Source of the DNA: Variovorax beijingensis
GTDB lineage: Bacteria > Pseudomonadota > Gammaproteobacteria > Burkholderiales > Burkholderiaceae_C
Direction: 5' to 3'
Assembly: GCF_007828835.1 (NCBI RefSeq)
Contig: NZ_VIVL01000003.1
Location: 310,001 to 374,000 of the forward strand
DNA length: 64,000 nt
Shown here: one piece after another, positions 26,687 to 36,969 of the stretch
Layout: each line of letters starts with the position of its first letter
Position numbering within the stretch: the stretch's first letter is position 1
The notes under the pieces: generated by a model
What the model saw: the letters and a program-made list of their open reading frames with translations, nothing else
Databases searched by the model: none
Told to the model about the DNA's origin: nothing
Made by a program: the position numbers and the translations under genes

Positions 26687-27882
26687 CCGCGGCCATGGCT
26701 TTTCCCGACAGCGACGACTTCCGCTCGCCCGCCCTGCCCGCGGACCCCGCGAGCCGCGTGGTCAAGCTCGAGCCTTTCAACCGCTCCGAAGCGCTGTCGC
26801 TCGGCGTGGAGCTCGAGCTGCAGCTCGTCAACACGCACGACTACGACCTGGCCCCCTATGCGGAAGACATGCTGCGGCTGATGGCGCAGACCCCGCTGCC
26901 CGGCAGCGTGGTGCCCGAGATGACCTCGAGCATGATCGAGATCTCGACCGACATCTGCCATTCGGCGCAGGACGTGATCACGCAGCTCTCGCCGATCCGC
27001 GAGGCGCTCATCAGGAACGCCGACAAGCTCAACATCGCGGTGGTGGGCGGCGGCACGCATGCCTTCCAGCAGTGGCACGAGCGGCGCATCTACGACAAGC
27101 CGCGCTTTCGCGAGCTGTCCGAGCTGTACGGCTACCTGAGCAAGCAGTTCACCATCTTCGGCCAGCACGTGCACATCGGCTGCCCCGATGCCGATGCGGC
27201 GCTGCTGATGCTGCACCGCATGTCGCGCTACATCCCGCACTTCATTGCGCTGTCGGCCTCGTCGCCGTTCGTGCAGGGGCAGGACACGCAGTTCGACTCG
27301 GCGCGCCTGAACTCGGTGTTCGCGTTCCCGCTCTCGGGCCGCGCACCCTTCACCTTGAGCTGGAAGGAGTTCGAAGCCTACTTCGAGCGCATGACCCGCA
27401 CAGGCGTCGTGCGCAGCATGAAAGACTTTTATTGGGACATCCGGCCCAAGCCCGAGTTCGGCACCATCGAGATCCGCGTGTTCGACACGCCGCTCACCGT
27501 CGAGCGCGCGGCCGCGCTCGCGGGCTACGTGCAGTCGCTCGCCGCGTGGTTCCTGCAGGAGCAGCCCTTCGAGCCGACCGAGGACGACTACCTCGTCTAC
27601 ACCTACAACCGCTTCCAGGCCTGCCGCTTCGGGCTCGATGCGGTGTACGTGGACCCGGCCAGCGGCCAGCACATGCCGCTGCGCGACCACATCCTCATGA
27701 CCATGACGCAGCTCGAATGGCACAGCGAGGCGCTCAACGCTACGCAGGCGCTCGGCGAACTGCGCACCAGCGTGGAAGCCAACCGCAACGACGCGCGCTG
27801 GCTGCGCGAGAAGCAGGGCAAGGAGCGCCTGCTGGCCGAGGTGGTGCGGCAGGCGGCGCTGCGCTTTCGCGGCGGGGCCTAG
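26683..27882 (+). CDS. Carboxylate-amine ligase YbdK / GCS2 family
   Basis: 399 residues. ATP-dependent glutamate-cysteine ligase-like enzyme: [61 protein letters not shown] are the characteristic blocks that hold ATP and magnesium. E. coli YbdK has weak glutamate-cysteine ligase activity, so a role in thiol or gamma-glutamyl metabolism is likely. The ATG at 26683 overlaps the antiporter stop; an ATG four codons later is an alternative. Its stop overlaps the stop of the convergent regulator gene. Being in an operon with an antiporter recalls glutathione-gated Kef systems. Confidence 0.92.
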   Translation: MTAAMAFPDSDDFRSPALPADPASRVVKLEPFNRSEALSLGVELELQLVNTHDYDLAPYAEDMLRLMAQTPLPGSVVPEMTSSMIEISTDICHSAQDVITQLSPIREALIRNADKLNIAVVGGGTHAFQQWHERRIYDKPRFRELSELYGYLSKQFTIFGQHVHIGCPDADAALLMLHRMSRYIPHFIALSASSPFVQGQDTQFDSARLNSVFAFPLSGRAPFTLSWKEFEAYFERMTRTGVVRSMKDFYWDIRPKPEFGTIEIRVFDTPLTVERAAALAGYVQSLAAWFLQEQPFEPTEDDYLVYTYNRFQACRFGLDAVYVDPASGQHMPLRDHILMTMTQLEWHSEALNATQALGELRTSVEANRNDARWLREKQGKERLLAEVVRQAALRFRGGA

Positions 27883-28856
27883 GCTCCCTGGGAGAACTGC
27901 CTGCGATAGGCCGTGGGCGACACCTTGAACGCCGCCGCGAAGTGCTTTCGCAGCGACACCGCCGAGCCGAAGCCCACGTCGCCGGCCACGCGTTCGATCG
28001 GGCGGTCGGTGGTCTCCAGCAGCCGCTGCGCGAGCGCGAGGCGCTGGTTCTGCAGCCACTGGCCGACCGTGGTGCCGGTGGCCTCGCGAAAGCGCCGCGT
28101 GAAGGTGCGCCGGCTCATGAGCGCGCGCCGCGCGAGGCTGTCGAGCTCATGCGGGCTCTGGAGGTGGCGGCCCAGCCATTCGAGCAGCGGCGCAAGCCGG
28201 TCGCCGTCGGCCGCGGCGGGCATCGGCTGGCGGATGTACTGGGCCTGCCCGCCCTGGCGGTGCGGCGCCACGACCATGCGGCGCGCGGCACGGTTCGCCG
28301 CCTCGGCGCCATGGCGCACGCGCAGCAGGTGCAGGCAGCAGTCGATGCCCGCGGCCGTGCCGGCCGAGGTGAGCACGTCGCCATCGTCGACATACAGCAC
28401 CTCGGGCTGCAGCCTGACCTTCGGATATTGCCTGGCAAAGGCTTCGGCCAGGTTCCAGTGCGTGGTGGCCGGCCGGCCGTCCAGCAGGCCCGCCTCGGCC
28501 AGCACGAAGGCGCCCAGGCACAGCCCGACCACGATGGCGCCGCGCCGATGCGCCGCCTGCAGCGCGCGGATCAGCGCCGGCGGTGCGGGCCGGCCGTCGT
28601 CGCACCAGGAGGGCACGATCACGATCTGCGCGCGCCGGATGGCTTCGAGCCCGTGCGGCACCACCAGCGTGAAGCCCGCATTGGTATGCAGCGGGCCCGG
28701 CTCGGTGCCGCACACCTGCAGTCGAAAACGCAGGTCGCCCGCCTCGGTGCGGTCCTCGCCGAAGACCATGCACGGCACGGACAGGTGAAAGGGACTGATG
28801 CCGTCGAAGGCGACGACGGCGACGACGGCGATGGTTTCCGCGGTTTTTCTGGCCAT
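27879..28856 (-). CDS. GlxA-type AraC family transcriptional regulator
   Basis: 325 residues. An N-terminal DJ-1/PfpI-like domain (about 10-190; [11 protein letters not shown] and [25 protein letters not shown] with the conserved Cys) precedes a C-terminal AraC helix-turn-helix pair (about 225-325; [24 protein letters not shown] and [13 protein letters not shown]). It is divergent from an isochorismatase-type hydrolase gene with a 102-base gap, so that gene is the probable target. The ligand is unknown. The TAG stop shares bases with the stop of the convergent ligase gene within a CCTAGG. Confidence 0.93.
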   Translation of the reverse strand: MARKTAETIAVVAVVAFDGISPFHLSVPCMVFGEDRTEAGDLRFRLQVCGTEPGPLHTNAGFTLVVPHGLEAIRRAQIVIVPSWCDDGRPAPPALIRALQAAHRRGAIVVGLCLGAFVLAEAGLLDGRPATTHWNLAEAFARQYPKVRLQPEVLYVDDGDVLTSAGTAAGIDCCLHLLRVRHGAEAANRAARRMVVAPHRQGGQAQYIRQPMPAAADGDRLAPLLEWLGRHLQSPHELDSLARRALMSRRTFTRRFREATGTTVGQWLQNQRLALAQRLLETTDRPIERVAGDVGFGSAVSLRKHFAAAFKVSPTAYRRQFSQGA

Positions 28857-28958
28857 GGCCCGATTTTATCGATGAATGGCTTTCGGGCCACTTTCTCCCA
28901 GGGGCTCCAGCGCGAACAATTGCGCCATCCCAACCACTTGCAACACGGAGCCACCACC

Positions 28959-29588
28959 ATGAGCAACCATCCCGCACCGCGCCGAGCCCTTGTCGTGATC
29001 GACGTGCAGAACGAATACTTCGAAGGCGGCGGACTGCCCATCGAGTACCCGCCGGTCGAAAGCTCGCTGCCGAAGATCGCGCAGGCCATGGACGCTGCCC
29101 GCGCGGCCGGCACGCCGGTGGTCGTGGTGCAGCACCACGCACCCAAGGGCGCGCCGGTGTTCCAGGCCGATGCGCACAACGGCCAGCTGCATCCTGAAAT
29201 TGCCAGGCGGCCGCACGACCACCTCGTGACCAAGGCCTTCCCGAGCGTCTTCACCGGCACCGACTTCGCCGACTGGATCGCGCGCCACCAGATCGACACG
29301 CTCAGCGTGGCGGGCTACATGACCCACAACTGCGATGCGTCCACCGTGTTCGAGGCCATGCACCGCGGGCTCAACGTGGAGTTCCTGTCGGACGCGAGCG
29401 GCGCGCTGCCCTATGAGAATGCGGCCGGCCGCGTGAGCGCCGAAGAGATCCACCGCGTCTTCAGCGTCGTGTTCCACAGCAACTTCGCGGCCGTGACGAC
29501 GACCGAGGCCTGGATCGCGGCGCTGCAGGCCGGCCAGCCGATCGAGAAGGACAACGTGGTGATGTCGAACCGGCGCGCGCGGGGCTGA
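28959..29588 (+). CDS. Isochorismatase-family cysteine hydrolase
   Basis: 209 residues from the ATG at 28959 with ACGGAG upstream. The catalytic triad is visible: Asp in VVIDVQNEY, Lys in VTKAFPSVF and nucleophilic Cys in GYMTHNCDASTVF, with the cis-peptide region just before it. Enzymes of this family hydrolyse amides, carbamoyl compounds or isochorismate. Without menaquinone or siderophore genes nearby, an amidase for a small nitrogen compound is likelier. It lies divergent from a GlxA-type regulator that probably controls it. Confidence 0.92.
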   Translation: MSNHPAPRRALVVIDVQNEYFEGGGLPIEYPPVESSLPKIAQAMDAARAAGTPVVVVQHHAPKGAPVFQADAHNGQLHPEIARRPHDHLVTKAFPSVFTGTDFADWIARHQIDTLSVAGYMTHNCDASTVFEAMHRGLNVEFLSDASGALPYENAAGRVSAEEIHRVFSVVFHSNFAAVTTTEAWIAALQAGQPIEKDNVVMSNRRARG

Positions 29589-29613
29589 GCGTTCCAGCGC
29601 TTATGCTCACCCC

Positions 29614-30573
29614 ATGGGTGAATTCGACCTGATCACACGCTACTTCCAGCGCCCCGCCACGCGCTCCCCGCTCGGCGTGGGCGACGACTGCGCCTTGCTC
29701 GCACCCGCGCCCGGCATGCAGCTTGCCGTGTCCTGCGACATGCTGGTCGAGGGCCGGCACTTTCTCTCGACCGTCGATCCCTCGCGGCTCGGCCACAAGG
29801 CGCTGGCGGTGAACCTCAGCGACCTGGCGGCCTGCGGCGCGAAGCCGCTGGCCTTCACGCTCGCGCTCGCGCTGCCCGGTGTCGACGAGCCCTGGCTCGA
29901 AGCTTTTTCGCGCGGCCTGTTCGCACTGGCCGACGAACACGGCTGCGAGCTGGTGGGCGGCGACACCACGCGCGGCCCGCTCAACATCTGCATCACCGTG
30001 TTCGGCGAAGTGCCGGCCGGCGCGGCGCTGCTGCGCTCGGGCGCGCACGCCGGCGACGACATCTGGGTCAGCGGGACGCTCGGCGATGCGCGGCTGGCGC
30101 TCGAAGCGTTCCGCGGCACGCTCGCGCTGCCTGCCGACGTGTTCGCGCAGGCGCGCAGGCGCATGGAGCAGCCCACGCCGCGCGTGGCGCTGGGCCAGGC
30201 GCTGCGCGGCACGGCCTCCGCGGCGGTGGACGTGAGCGACGGCCTCGTGGGCGACCTGGGCCACATCCTCGCGTCGAGCAAGGTGGGCGCCACGCTCGAT
30301 GCCGACGCGGCCACCGGCCTGATCGCCGCCGCCGCGGCCTCCGGCCTCGGCACCGAGATCCTTCGCACCTGCGCCCTTTCAGGCGGCGACGACTACGAAC
30401 TGGTCTTCACCGCGCCGACCGCCGCACGCGCGGCGGTCGAACAGGCCGGCAAGGAAAGCGCCACGCGCGTGGCGCGCATCGGCCGCATCGACGCCGAAGC
30501 CGGCCTGCGCATCGTGGATGCCGGCGGCACGCCGGTATCGCAGCGCTTCGGCTCCTTCGACCACTTCGTCTGA
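29614..30573 (+). CDS. thiL: Thiamine-monophosphate kinase
   Basis: 319 residues; phosphorylates thiamine monophosphate to the active diphosphate cofactor with ATP and Mg2+. GEFDLITRYF, VGDDCALLAP with acidic metal ligands, DMLVEGRHF, NLSDLAACGAKP and VGGDTTRGP are all present, and GGDDYELVFT near the end completes the active site. In many Burkholderiales thiL is followed directly by pgpA and cinA. Here two genes on the opposite strand intervene before pgpA. The stop is directly followed by the stop codon of the convergent DUF3053 gene. Confidence 0.97.
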   Translation: MGEFDLITRYFQRPATRSPLGVGDDCALLAPAPGMQLAVSCDMLVEGRHFLSTVDPSRLGHKALAVNLSDLAACGAKPLAFTLALALPGVDEPWLEAFSRGLFALADEHGCELVGGDTTRGPLNICITVFGEVPAGAALLRSGAHAGDDIWVSGTLGDARLALEAFRGTLALPADVFAQARRRMEQPTPRVALGQALRGTASAAVDVSDGLVGDLGHILASSKVGATLDADAATGLIAAAAASGLGTEILRTCALSGGDDYELVFTAPTAARAAVEQAGKESATRVARIGRIDAEAGLRIVDAGGTPVSQRFGSFDHFV

Positions 30574-31284
30574 TCAGGACCCCCGGACCATCGCCTGCAT
30601 CCTGGCTTGGGCGGCGTTGATGTCCTTCGACTGGCCATTGAGTTCCTGCAGCATCTTGTTGAGCTGCGCCTGCACGGCCGGATCGCTCACGGTCACGGAC
30701 GCGCCCGAGACCTGGACCTTCGACTTGTTCTGCTCGAGGTAGTCGCCCAACGCGAGCGCGCCGTCGAACACCTTGTCGAGCGCCGGGAACACCTCCTTGA
30801 AAGTGGCGGCCGGCGCCGACACGGTTTTTTCGTAGGCCTTGTCGTAGACCTGCTTCAGGTCGTCGGGCTGCTTGAGCTTCGCATGCGCGGCATCGGCCTT
30901 GGCCAGCTCCTGGTCGAGTGCGGTGCGCAGGCCGCGCAGGCCGTCCTTGGCGGCCTTGAGGTCGTCGCGGCGCGACGCCAGGTCGGCGATCGAGCGCAGC
31001 GCGCCCTTGGCCATGACCTGGCCCATCGGCTGGCTGACCGACTTGTTCATGCCCTCGTTGAAGTCGGCGATCACCGCATAGTGCTGCGCATAGTCGCCGA
31101 AGGAGGCCTTCTCCTCGGCATTGGGCGTGGGCACGCGCAGGCCGGGCTTGTCGAGCACCCGGGCCTGCAGGAAGGCGATGAAGGCGGTGCGTTGCTCGGC
31201 CTCCTTGTTGCCGCAGGCCGCGAGCAGAAAGCTGAACGCGAGGCACAGCCACAACGCGTTGAAACGGACCAGGGTTCTTTTCAT
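30574..31284 (-). CDS. DUF3053 lipoprotein (YiaF-like)
   Basis: 236 residues from the ATG at 31284. A type II signal peptide ends in the lipobox LLAACG, so the mature protein is a lipoprotein starting at Cys24. The region KEAEQRTAFIAFLQARVL...PT..EEKASFGDYAQHYAVI matches YiaF of E. coli, whose function is unknown. The remainder is long charged helices (residues about 100-236), probably coiled. It converges with thiL and lies in the segment that separates thiL from pgpA. Confidence 0.85.
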   Translation of the reverse strand: MKRTLVRFNALWLCLAFSFLLAACGNKEAEQRTAFIAFLQARVLDKPGLRVPTPNAEEKASFGDYAQHYAVIADFNEGMNKSVSQPMGQVMAKGALRSIADLASRRDDLKAAKDGLRGLRTALDQELAKADAAHAKLKQPDDLKQVYDKAYEKTVSAPAATFKEVFPALDKVFDGALALGDYLEQNKSKVQVSGASVTVSDPAVQAQLNKMLQELNGQSKDINAAQARMQAMVRGS

Positions 31285-31372
31285 GATGAAGAGGCTTTCG
31301 CGCTTGGATGGGCCGCCGAGCATACGATGGCCGATAGCTCCGGCAAATACGTCGGACGGCATGCAGCAAGGC

Positions 31373-32857
31373 CTAGCGCGATGGCCTGGGCACGTCGAGG
31401 GAACCGCGCGCCGCAACGAAGCGCGCCACCAGCCATGCCGCCAGCGCCGGCGCGAATGCGAAGCTCGCGAACAGCCAGGCGGCGGCCGAGCGTGCGCCCT
31501 CTGCACCGCCCGGTTCGGCCAGGCCGGCCGCGTTGGCCACCAGCCCCGCCAGCGCCGCGCCCACGGCCATGCCGTAGAGCTGCACGGTGGTGATCGAGGC
31601 CGAGGCCAGCCCTTCCTGCCCGGCCGGCGCCAGCGACATCAGGCGCGTGACCAGGTGCGGCCACCCGATGCCCACGCCCAGCCCCACGGCCGCCAGCGCA
31701 ATGGCGGCCAGCAGCATTTCGAGCGCCGGCGCGAAGCGTCCGGGCGCCGGCAGCAGCAGCGCGAGCGCGGCCAGCCCCAGCGTGCAGGCCACCGGCCCGG
31801 CGCGCAGCATGCGGTCGGCGCCCGCGCCGCTGCGCCCCGACGACAGCAGCGAACCCACGCTCCAGCCGCCGGCCATCGCGGCCGTGAGATAGCCGGCCGA
31901 CAAAGGCGAATGGCCATGCAGCAGCTGCAGGAAGTACGGCACGAAGATCTCGGTGGTAGTGCCGATCAGCAGCAGCACCACGCTCGCATAGATGGCACCC
32001 ATCGGCGTGCGCAGCGCGTAGGCGCCGGCGGGCAGCAGCCGCACTGCGGCGCGCCGGTCGATCCGCGTGGCGGCCACGCCGAGCGCCAGGCCCAGCGCCA
32101 CGCCCGCGGCCTGCCAGGCCATTGCCGACAGGAATTCGCTGGCCGCGATCACCAGCACCGAGGCCGCCAGCAAGCCGATCTGCAGCGCCGCGATGCGCGG
32201 CATGGCCGCCGGCCGCTCGTGCCGCACGCCGGCCGCGGGCCGCAGCTGCACCGCCACCAGCAGCCCCTGTACCGCAGCCAGCGGCAGCAGCGACCAGAAG
32301 GCCCAGCGCCAGTGCCCCGCCTGCGCGAACAGGCCGCCGACCGCCGGTCCGCAGAGCGTGGCCACGCCCCACATGCCCGACACCAGCGCCACCGCGCGGG
32401 GCCACAGCCGCGGCGCGAACACCCGCTGGATCAGCGCGTAGCTCAGCGCCGCGAGCAGTCCGCCGCCCAGCCCCTGCACCGTGCGGCCCGCGAGCAGCCA
32501 GGGCATGGCCGGCGCGAGCGCGCAGGCCATCGAGCCCGCGCCGAACACCGCCAGCGCCGCCAGGCAGGCACCGCGCGGGCCCAGCCGCGCGAGCAGCCGC
32601 ACCGACAGCGTGGCGCCGAGGATCGACCCGACCACGAACAGCGTGGTGCTCCAGGCATACCAGTCGAGCCCGCCGATCTCGCTCACCACCGACGGCAGCA
32701 CGGTCGTCACGATGTGCACGTTGACCGCGTGCAGCGCAACGCCGCCCGTGAGCGCCAGCGCACGCCAGCCGTTGCGTCCGCTGAACAGTTCGCTCCAGTC
32801 GGCGGCGGGCGAAGCGGGGTGGAGCGAAGCAGGGGCGTTGGATGAGGCAGCAGGCAT
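31373..32857 (-). CDS. MFS transporter, DHA2-like drug/solute exporter
   Basis: 494 residues from the ATG at 32857 (a TTG eleven codons upstream is possible). About fourteen hydrophobic spans. The first (LALTGGVALHAVNVHIVTTVLPSVVSEIG) ends with the typical DHA2 helix-1 pattern. The motif A-like loop VRLLARLGPRGA lies between helices 2 and 3, and GRTVQGLGGGLL is motif B. Proton-driven efflux is expected, and the substrate is not predictable. It is divergent from pgpA and sits in the block that splits thiL from pgpA-pncC. Confidence 0.9.
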   Translation of the reverse strand: MPAASSNAPASLHPASPAADWSELFSGRNGWRALALTGGVALHAVNVHIVTTVLPSVVSEIGGLDWYAWSTTLFVVGSILGATLSVRLLARLGPRGACLAALAVFGAGSMACALAPAMPWLLAGRTVQGLGGGLLAALSYALIQRVFAPRLWPRAVALVSGMWGVATLCGPAVGGLFAQAGHWRWAFWSLLPLAAVQGLLVAVQLRPAAGVRHERPAAMPRIAALQIGLLAASVLVIAASEFLSAMAWQAAGVALGLALGVAATRIDRRAAVRLLPAGAYALRTPMGAIYASVVLLLIGTTTEIFVPYFLQLLHGHSPLSAGYLTAAMAGGWSVGSLLSSGRSGAGADRMLRAGPVACTLGLAALALLLPAPGRFAPALEMLLAAIALAAVGLGVGIGWPHLVTRLMSLAPAGQEGLASASITTVQLYGMAVGAALAGLVANAAGLAEPGGAEGARSAAAWLFASFAFAPALAAWLVARFVAARGSLDVPRPSR

Positions 32858-32993
32858 AGGGCGCGGTCCGTGGCGGACGACAGGTGGCAAGGCAAGGCCT
32901 GGATACTAGGCCCGCCCCCGGAATTAAACAAGCTATTGCTTTGATAAATAGAGGGTCTTGGACAGCCGCGCGAATGCGCGACACTCTGGCCTG

Positions 32994-33551
32994 ATGCAAG
33001 CCGCTTCTTCCTCCGCAGGCCCCATGCCGCAAGCCACGCCCCGCCGTCCCTCGATCGCTTTCCTGTTGTCCCACCCGGCGCATTTCATCGCCATGGGCTT
33101 CGGCTCCGGCCTGCCGCGCGTGGCGCCCGGCACCGTCGGCACGCTCTGGGCCTGGGCCGCCTTTGCCGTGATGCAGCTGTGGTTCACGCCCGCCGCCATC
33201 GGCTGGATCATCCTGGCCTCGCTGCCCGTCGGCTGGTGGGCCTGCAGCATTACCGCGCGCGACATGGGCGTGGCCGACCCGGGCAGCATCGTGTGGGACG
33301 AGGTGGTCGCGTTCTGGATCGTGCTGTGGCTCGTCACGCCGGCCGGCCTCTTCGCGCAGGCCATCGCGTTCGGCCTGTTCCGCTTCTTCGATGCCGCCAA
33401 GCCGGGGCCGGTGGCCTGGGCCGATGCGCTGTTCAAGCAGCGCGACGCGACCGAGGTGCGCTGGTGGCGCGCCGGCTTCGGCATCATCCTCGACGACCTC
33501 GTGGCGGCGTTCTGCACGCTCCTGGTCATCGCTCTCTGGCGCGCATGGTGA
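32994..33551 (+). CDS. pgpA: Phosphatidylglycerophosphatase A
   Basis: 185 residues from the ATG at 32994. Dephosphorylates phosphatidylglycerophosphate to phosphatidylglycerol at the inner membrane. Diagnostic blocks are ALGFGSGLPRVAPGTVGTL-like FGSGLPRVAPGTVGTLWAW, DPGSIVWDEVVAFWI (metal-binding acidic residues), FRFFDAAKPGP and GFGIILDDLVAA. Four membrane spans. The stop overlaps the beginning of pncC. An internal ATG at 33024 is the alternative start. Usually part of a thiL-pgpA-cinA operon, here detached from thiL. Confidence 0.95.
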   Translation: MQAASSSAGPMPQATPRRPSIAFLLSHPAHFIAMGFGSGLPRVAPGTVGTLWAWAAFAVMQLWFTPAAIGWIILASLPVGWWACSITARDMGVADPGSIVWDEVVAFWIVLWLVTPAGLFAQAIAFGLFRFFDAAKPGPVAWADALFKQRDATEVRWWRAGFGIILDDLVAAFCTLLVIALWRAW

Positions 33552-33556
33552 ACTTG

Positions 33557-34099
33557 ATGGAACCCTCGACCCCGGCGAATTTTCTTGCCGACCAGGACAC
33601 ACCCGCGCTCGTTGCGGCCCTGGCCGGACTGCTGCTGGAAAAGGGCTGGATGCTGGCCACCGCCGAAAGCTGCACCGGCGGACTCATCGCCGGCGCATGC
33701 ACCGAGCTCGCGGGCTCCAGCGCATGGTTCGAGCGCGGCTTCGTCAGCTACTCCAACGCGGCCAAGACCGAACTGCTGGGCGTCGATGCCGCGCTGATCG
33801 AAGCCCATGGCGCGGTCAGCGAGCCCGTGGCGCGCGCCATGGCCGAGGGGGCCATCGCGCGCTCGGCAGCGCGCACGGCAGTGGCCGTGACCGGCGTGGC
33901 CGGCCCCAGCGGCGGCAGCCCCGAGAAGCCGGTCGGCACCGTGTGGTTCGGCTGGTCGGTCGACGGGCAGGTCCGCACCGAGCGCCGCCGCTTCGACGGC
34001 GACCGCGCCGCGGTGCGCGCGGCCACGGTGCACTACGCTCTGCAGACGCTGGTGGGCCTGCTCGGCCCGTACGCCGGCACAACAACAAAGGCCCCATGA
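33557..34099 (+). CDS. pncC: Nicotinamide-nucleotide amidase (CinA C-terminal domain family)
   Basis: 180 residues from the ATG at 33557, which has GGTGA five bases upstream; an ATG at 33545 is in frame. Deamidates NMN to nicotinate mononucleotide in the pyridine-nucleotide cycle. The stand-alone CinA C-terminal domain is recognisable from TAESCTGGLIAGA, the catalytic Ser region, SYSNAAKTELLGV, and VTGVAGPSGGSPEKPVGTVW. There is no N-terminal molybdopterin-like domain, as is usual for PncC. It follows pgpA closely. Confidence 0.94.
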   Translation: MEPSTPANFLADQDTPALVAALAGLLLEKGWMLATAESCTGGLIAGACTELAGSSAWFERGFVSYSNAAKTELLGVDAALIEAHGAVSEPVARAMAEGAIARSAARTAVAVTGVAGPSGGSPEKPVGTVWFGWSVDGQVRTERRRFDGDRAAVRAATVHYALQTLVGLLGPYAGTTTKAP

Positions 34100-34100
34100 C

Positions 34101-34595
34101 ATGACAGCAGCAGCCAATGCCCAGACCATCGAGCGCCTCTACGAGGCTTTCTCCAGGCTCGACGCCCCCGCCATGGCCGCCTGCTATGCCAGCGATGCGG
34201 CGTTCGACGACGAGGCCTTCTCGCTGCGCGGCCGGCAACAGGTGGGCGGCATGTGGCGCATGCTCTGCAATGCCACCAAGGCCAAGGGGGCCGACGTCTG
34301 GCGGCTGACCTGGCGCGACGTGCACGCCGACGACACCAGCGGCCAGGCCCACTGGGACGCGCACTACCGCTTCAGCGCCACCGGCCGGCTGGTCGACAAC
34401 AGCGTCGATGCGCGCTTCGGCTTCACCCCCGACGGGCTGATTGCCACCCACCGCGACAGCTTTGCGTTCTGGACCTGGTCGCGCCAGGCGCTGGGGGCGC
34501 CGGGCCTGCTGCTCGGCTGGACGCCGATGCTGCGCAACAAGGTGCGCGCCACCGCCGCCGCCAATCTCGCCACTTATCTCGCACGCCAACCATGA
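34101..34595 (+). CDS. NTF2/SnoaL-like protein
   Basis: 164 residues from the ATG at 34101, almost touching the pncC stop. The cone-shaped NTF2 fold is suggested by IERLYEAFSRLDAPAMAACYASDAAFDDEAF followed by alternating strands ending FAFWTWSRQALG. The family includes small isomerases, dehydratases and many uncharacterised enzymes, so no reaction can be assigned. The start of the next gene overlaps its stop, putting it in the pgpA-pncC transcription unit. Confidence 0.8.
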   Translation: MTAAANAQTIERLYEAFSRLDAPAMAACYASDAAFDDEAFSLRGRQQVGGMWRMLCNATKAKGADVWRLTWRDVHADDTSGQAHWDAHYRFSATGRLVDNSVDARFGFTPDGLIATHRDSFAFWTWSRQALGAPGLLLGWTPMLRNKVRATAAANLATYLARQP

Positions 34596-34906
34596 GCAAC
34601 AGCAACCTCGTCATCACCAACAACGAAGCCCAGCACCGCTACGAAGCCGCACTCGAGGGCCAGCTCGCGGCCTACGCCGAATACAACCTGCTGACCGACG
34701 CCATCATGTTCACCCACACCGAGGTGCTGCCCGAGCACGAGGGCAAGGGCGTGGGCTCGGGCATCGCACGGCATGTGCTCGACGAGGCGCGCGCCAGGGG
34801 GCTGCACGTGATTCCGGTGTGCCAGTTCATCGCGGGCTACATCCGCAAGCACCGCGAGTACGCCGACCTGGTGCGGCCGGACATCCAGCGCGCCTTCAAG
34901 ATCTGA
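34592..34906 (+). CDS. Short GNAT-like N-acetyltransferase (YidJ/Gtn10 type)
   Basis: 104 residues. The pattern HRYEAALEGQLAAYAEYNLLTDAIMFTHTEVLPEHEGKGVGSGIARHVLDEAR is that of the minimal GNAT domain that binds acetyl-CoA at the EGKGVGSG loop; the VIPVCQFIAGYIRKH segment is also conserved. Members are about 95 residues long, so the length fits. The substrate is unknown, possibly a small amine or protein. The ATG overlaps the NTF2-like stop (ATGA), and its end overlaps the convergent MFS gene by eleven bases. Confidence 0.88.
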   Translation: MSNSNLVITNNEAQHRYEAALEGQLAAYAEYNLLTDAIMFTHTEVLPEHEGKGVGSGIARHVLDEARARGLHVIPVCQFIAGYIRKHREYADLVRPDIQRAFKI

Positions 34907-36129
34907 GGGCTTGCGCCTTCGGCGCGGGCAGCCACGCGAAGGCCGCGATGCCCAGCACCAGCAGCGCGGCGATGGTGGCCAGCACGGCCGTGAGCGGATC
35001 GCCGCCATGCGCCGCGGCCACCGAGGCCGCCACGCCGGTGCCCCATTGCATGAGCGCGACGCCAAGGAACATCGCCATCGTGAAGACCGCCATCGCGCGG
35101 CCCGTGAGCGTGGCCGGATAGGCCACGCGCACGTCGGCGTACTGCCAGACGATGAAGCCCGAGAGCACGCCGATCAGCACCATGCCACCGATGTCCAGCC
35201 AGGCCGAGTGCGTGAAGGCGATGAGCGCGAACAGCGCCGCATAGCCGAGCGCGCAGACCACGATCCGGCGGCGGCGCGCGGCGCCGTCGCGGTCGAAGCG
35301 GCCGAACAGCGGCGCACCGAACAGCGAGATCACCGACACCGCGATCGCGACATTGCCGCTCTGCACCAGCGAGTAGCCGTGGCGCTCCATCATGAGCGGC
35401 CCGAGCCAGAGCCCGCGCAGCGAGATGAAGGCGGCATAGGTCACGGCCCCGAGCACGACGATGCCGAGCGTGTGCGGCATTGCGAGCAGCGCGCCGAACT
35501 GGCGGATGGCCTCGGGAATGGACTCGTTCGCCTGCGGCACGGCCGAGGCGGGCTCGCGCACCCAGCGCCAGATCGCGAGCCACGCCAGTGCCGAGGCCAC
35601 GGCCAGCACCAGGAAGCCCGCGCGCCACGAATAGGCCTGCACCAGCCACGCGAGCGGCGTGCCGGTGGCCAGCATGCCGAGGCCGCCGATGGCCAGCACC
35701 AGGCCGGAGACGGTGGCGAAGCGCGCGGCCGGAAAGTGCCGCGCGATGAACACGGTGCACACCAGGAAGGCCGGCGCGCAGCCGATGCCGATCAGCGCCT
35801 GCCCCGCCACCAGCACCGCGTAGCTCGGCGCGAACGCCGACAGCAGCGCGCCCGCGATGGCGACCGGAAAGGCCACCAGCACCGTGCGCCGCACGCCATG
35901 CAGGTCGATGCCGATGCCCATGAAGAGCTGCATCGCGCCAAAGGCGAAATGAAAGGCGCCCGAGAAAATGCCCAGCGCCTGGGCCGACAGCCTGAAGTCG
36001 GCCTGCAGCGGGCTCGCCATGATGGCGCCCACCGTGCGGAAGGCCTGGCTCAGCGCCACCCCGGCGCACAGCGCCAGCACCATGACCCACGCCGCGCGTG
36101 GCGTCAGCCGTGCACTGGCAGGGCCGCTG

Positions 36130-36137
<8 letters not shown>
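34896..36137 (-). CDS. MFS transporter (paralogue of the gene at the window end)
   Basis: 413 residues, about twelve membrane spans, starting with GTG at 36137 inside the end of the UPF0149 gene (8-base overlap). [22 protein letters not shown] contains the motif A loop between helices 2 and 3. The first 140 residues are closely similar to the truncated MFS gene at 63589: both share [31 protein letters not shown], and [28 protein letters not shown]. Substrate unknown. The translational coupling with a SEC-C protein is unusual for a transporter. Confidence 0.9.
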
Positions 36138-36912
<775 letters not shown>

Positions 36913-36969
36913 GGCAAGTTCGGGGCAGCCCTCTATGATGCAGCAGGCCTCCGGTCGACACTATTTTTT

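Noticed and set aside
14900..31380. A 14-base string (AAGGCCTAGCGCGA) shared by the katE/CHAT gap and the end of the MFS gene at 31373
   Set aside because: Short and GC-rich; matches of this length are expected by chance in 64 kb.
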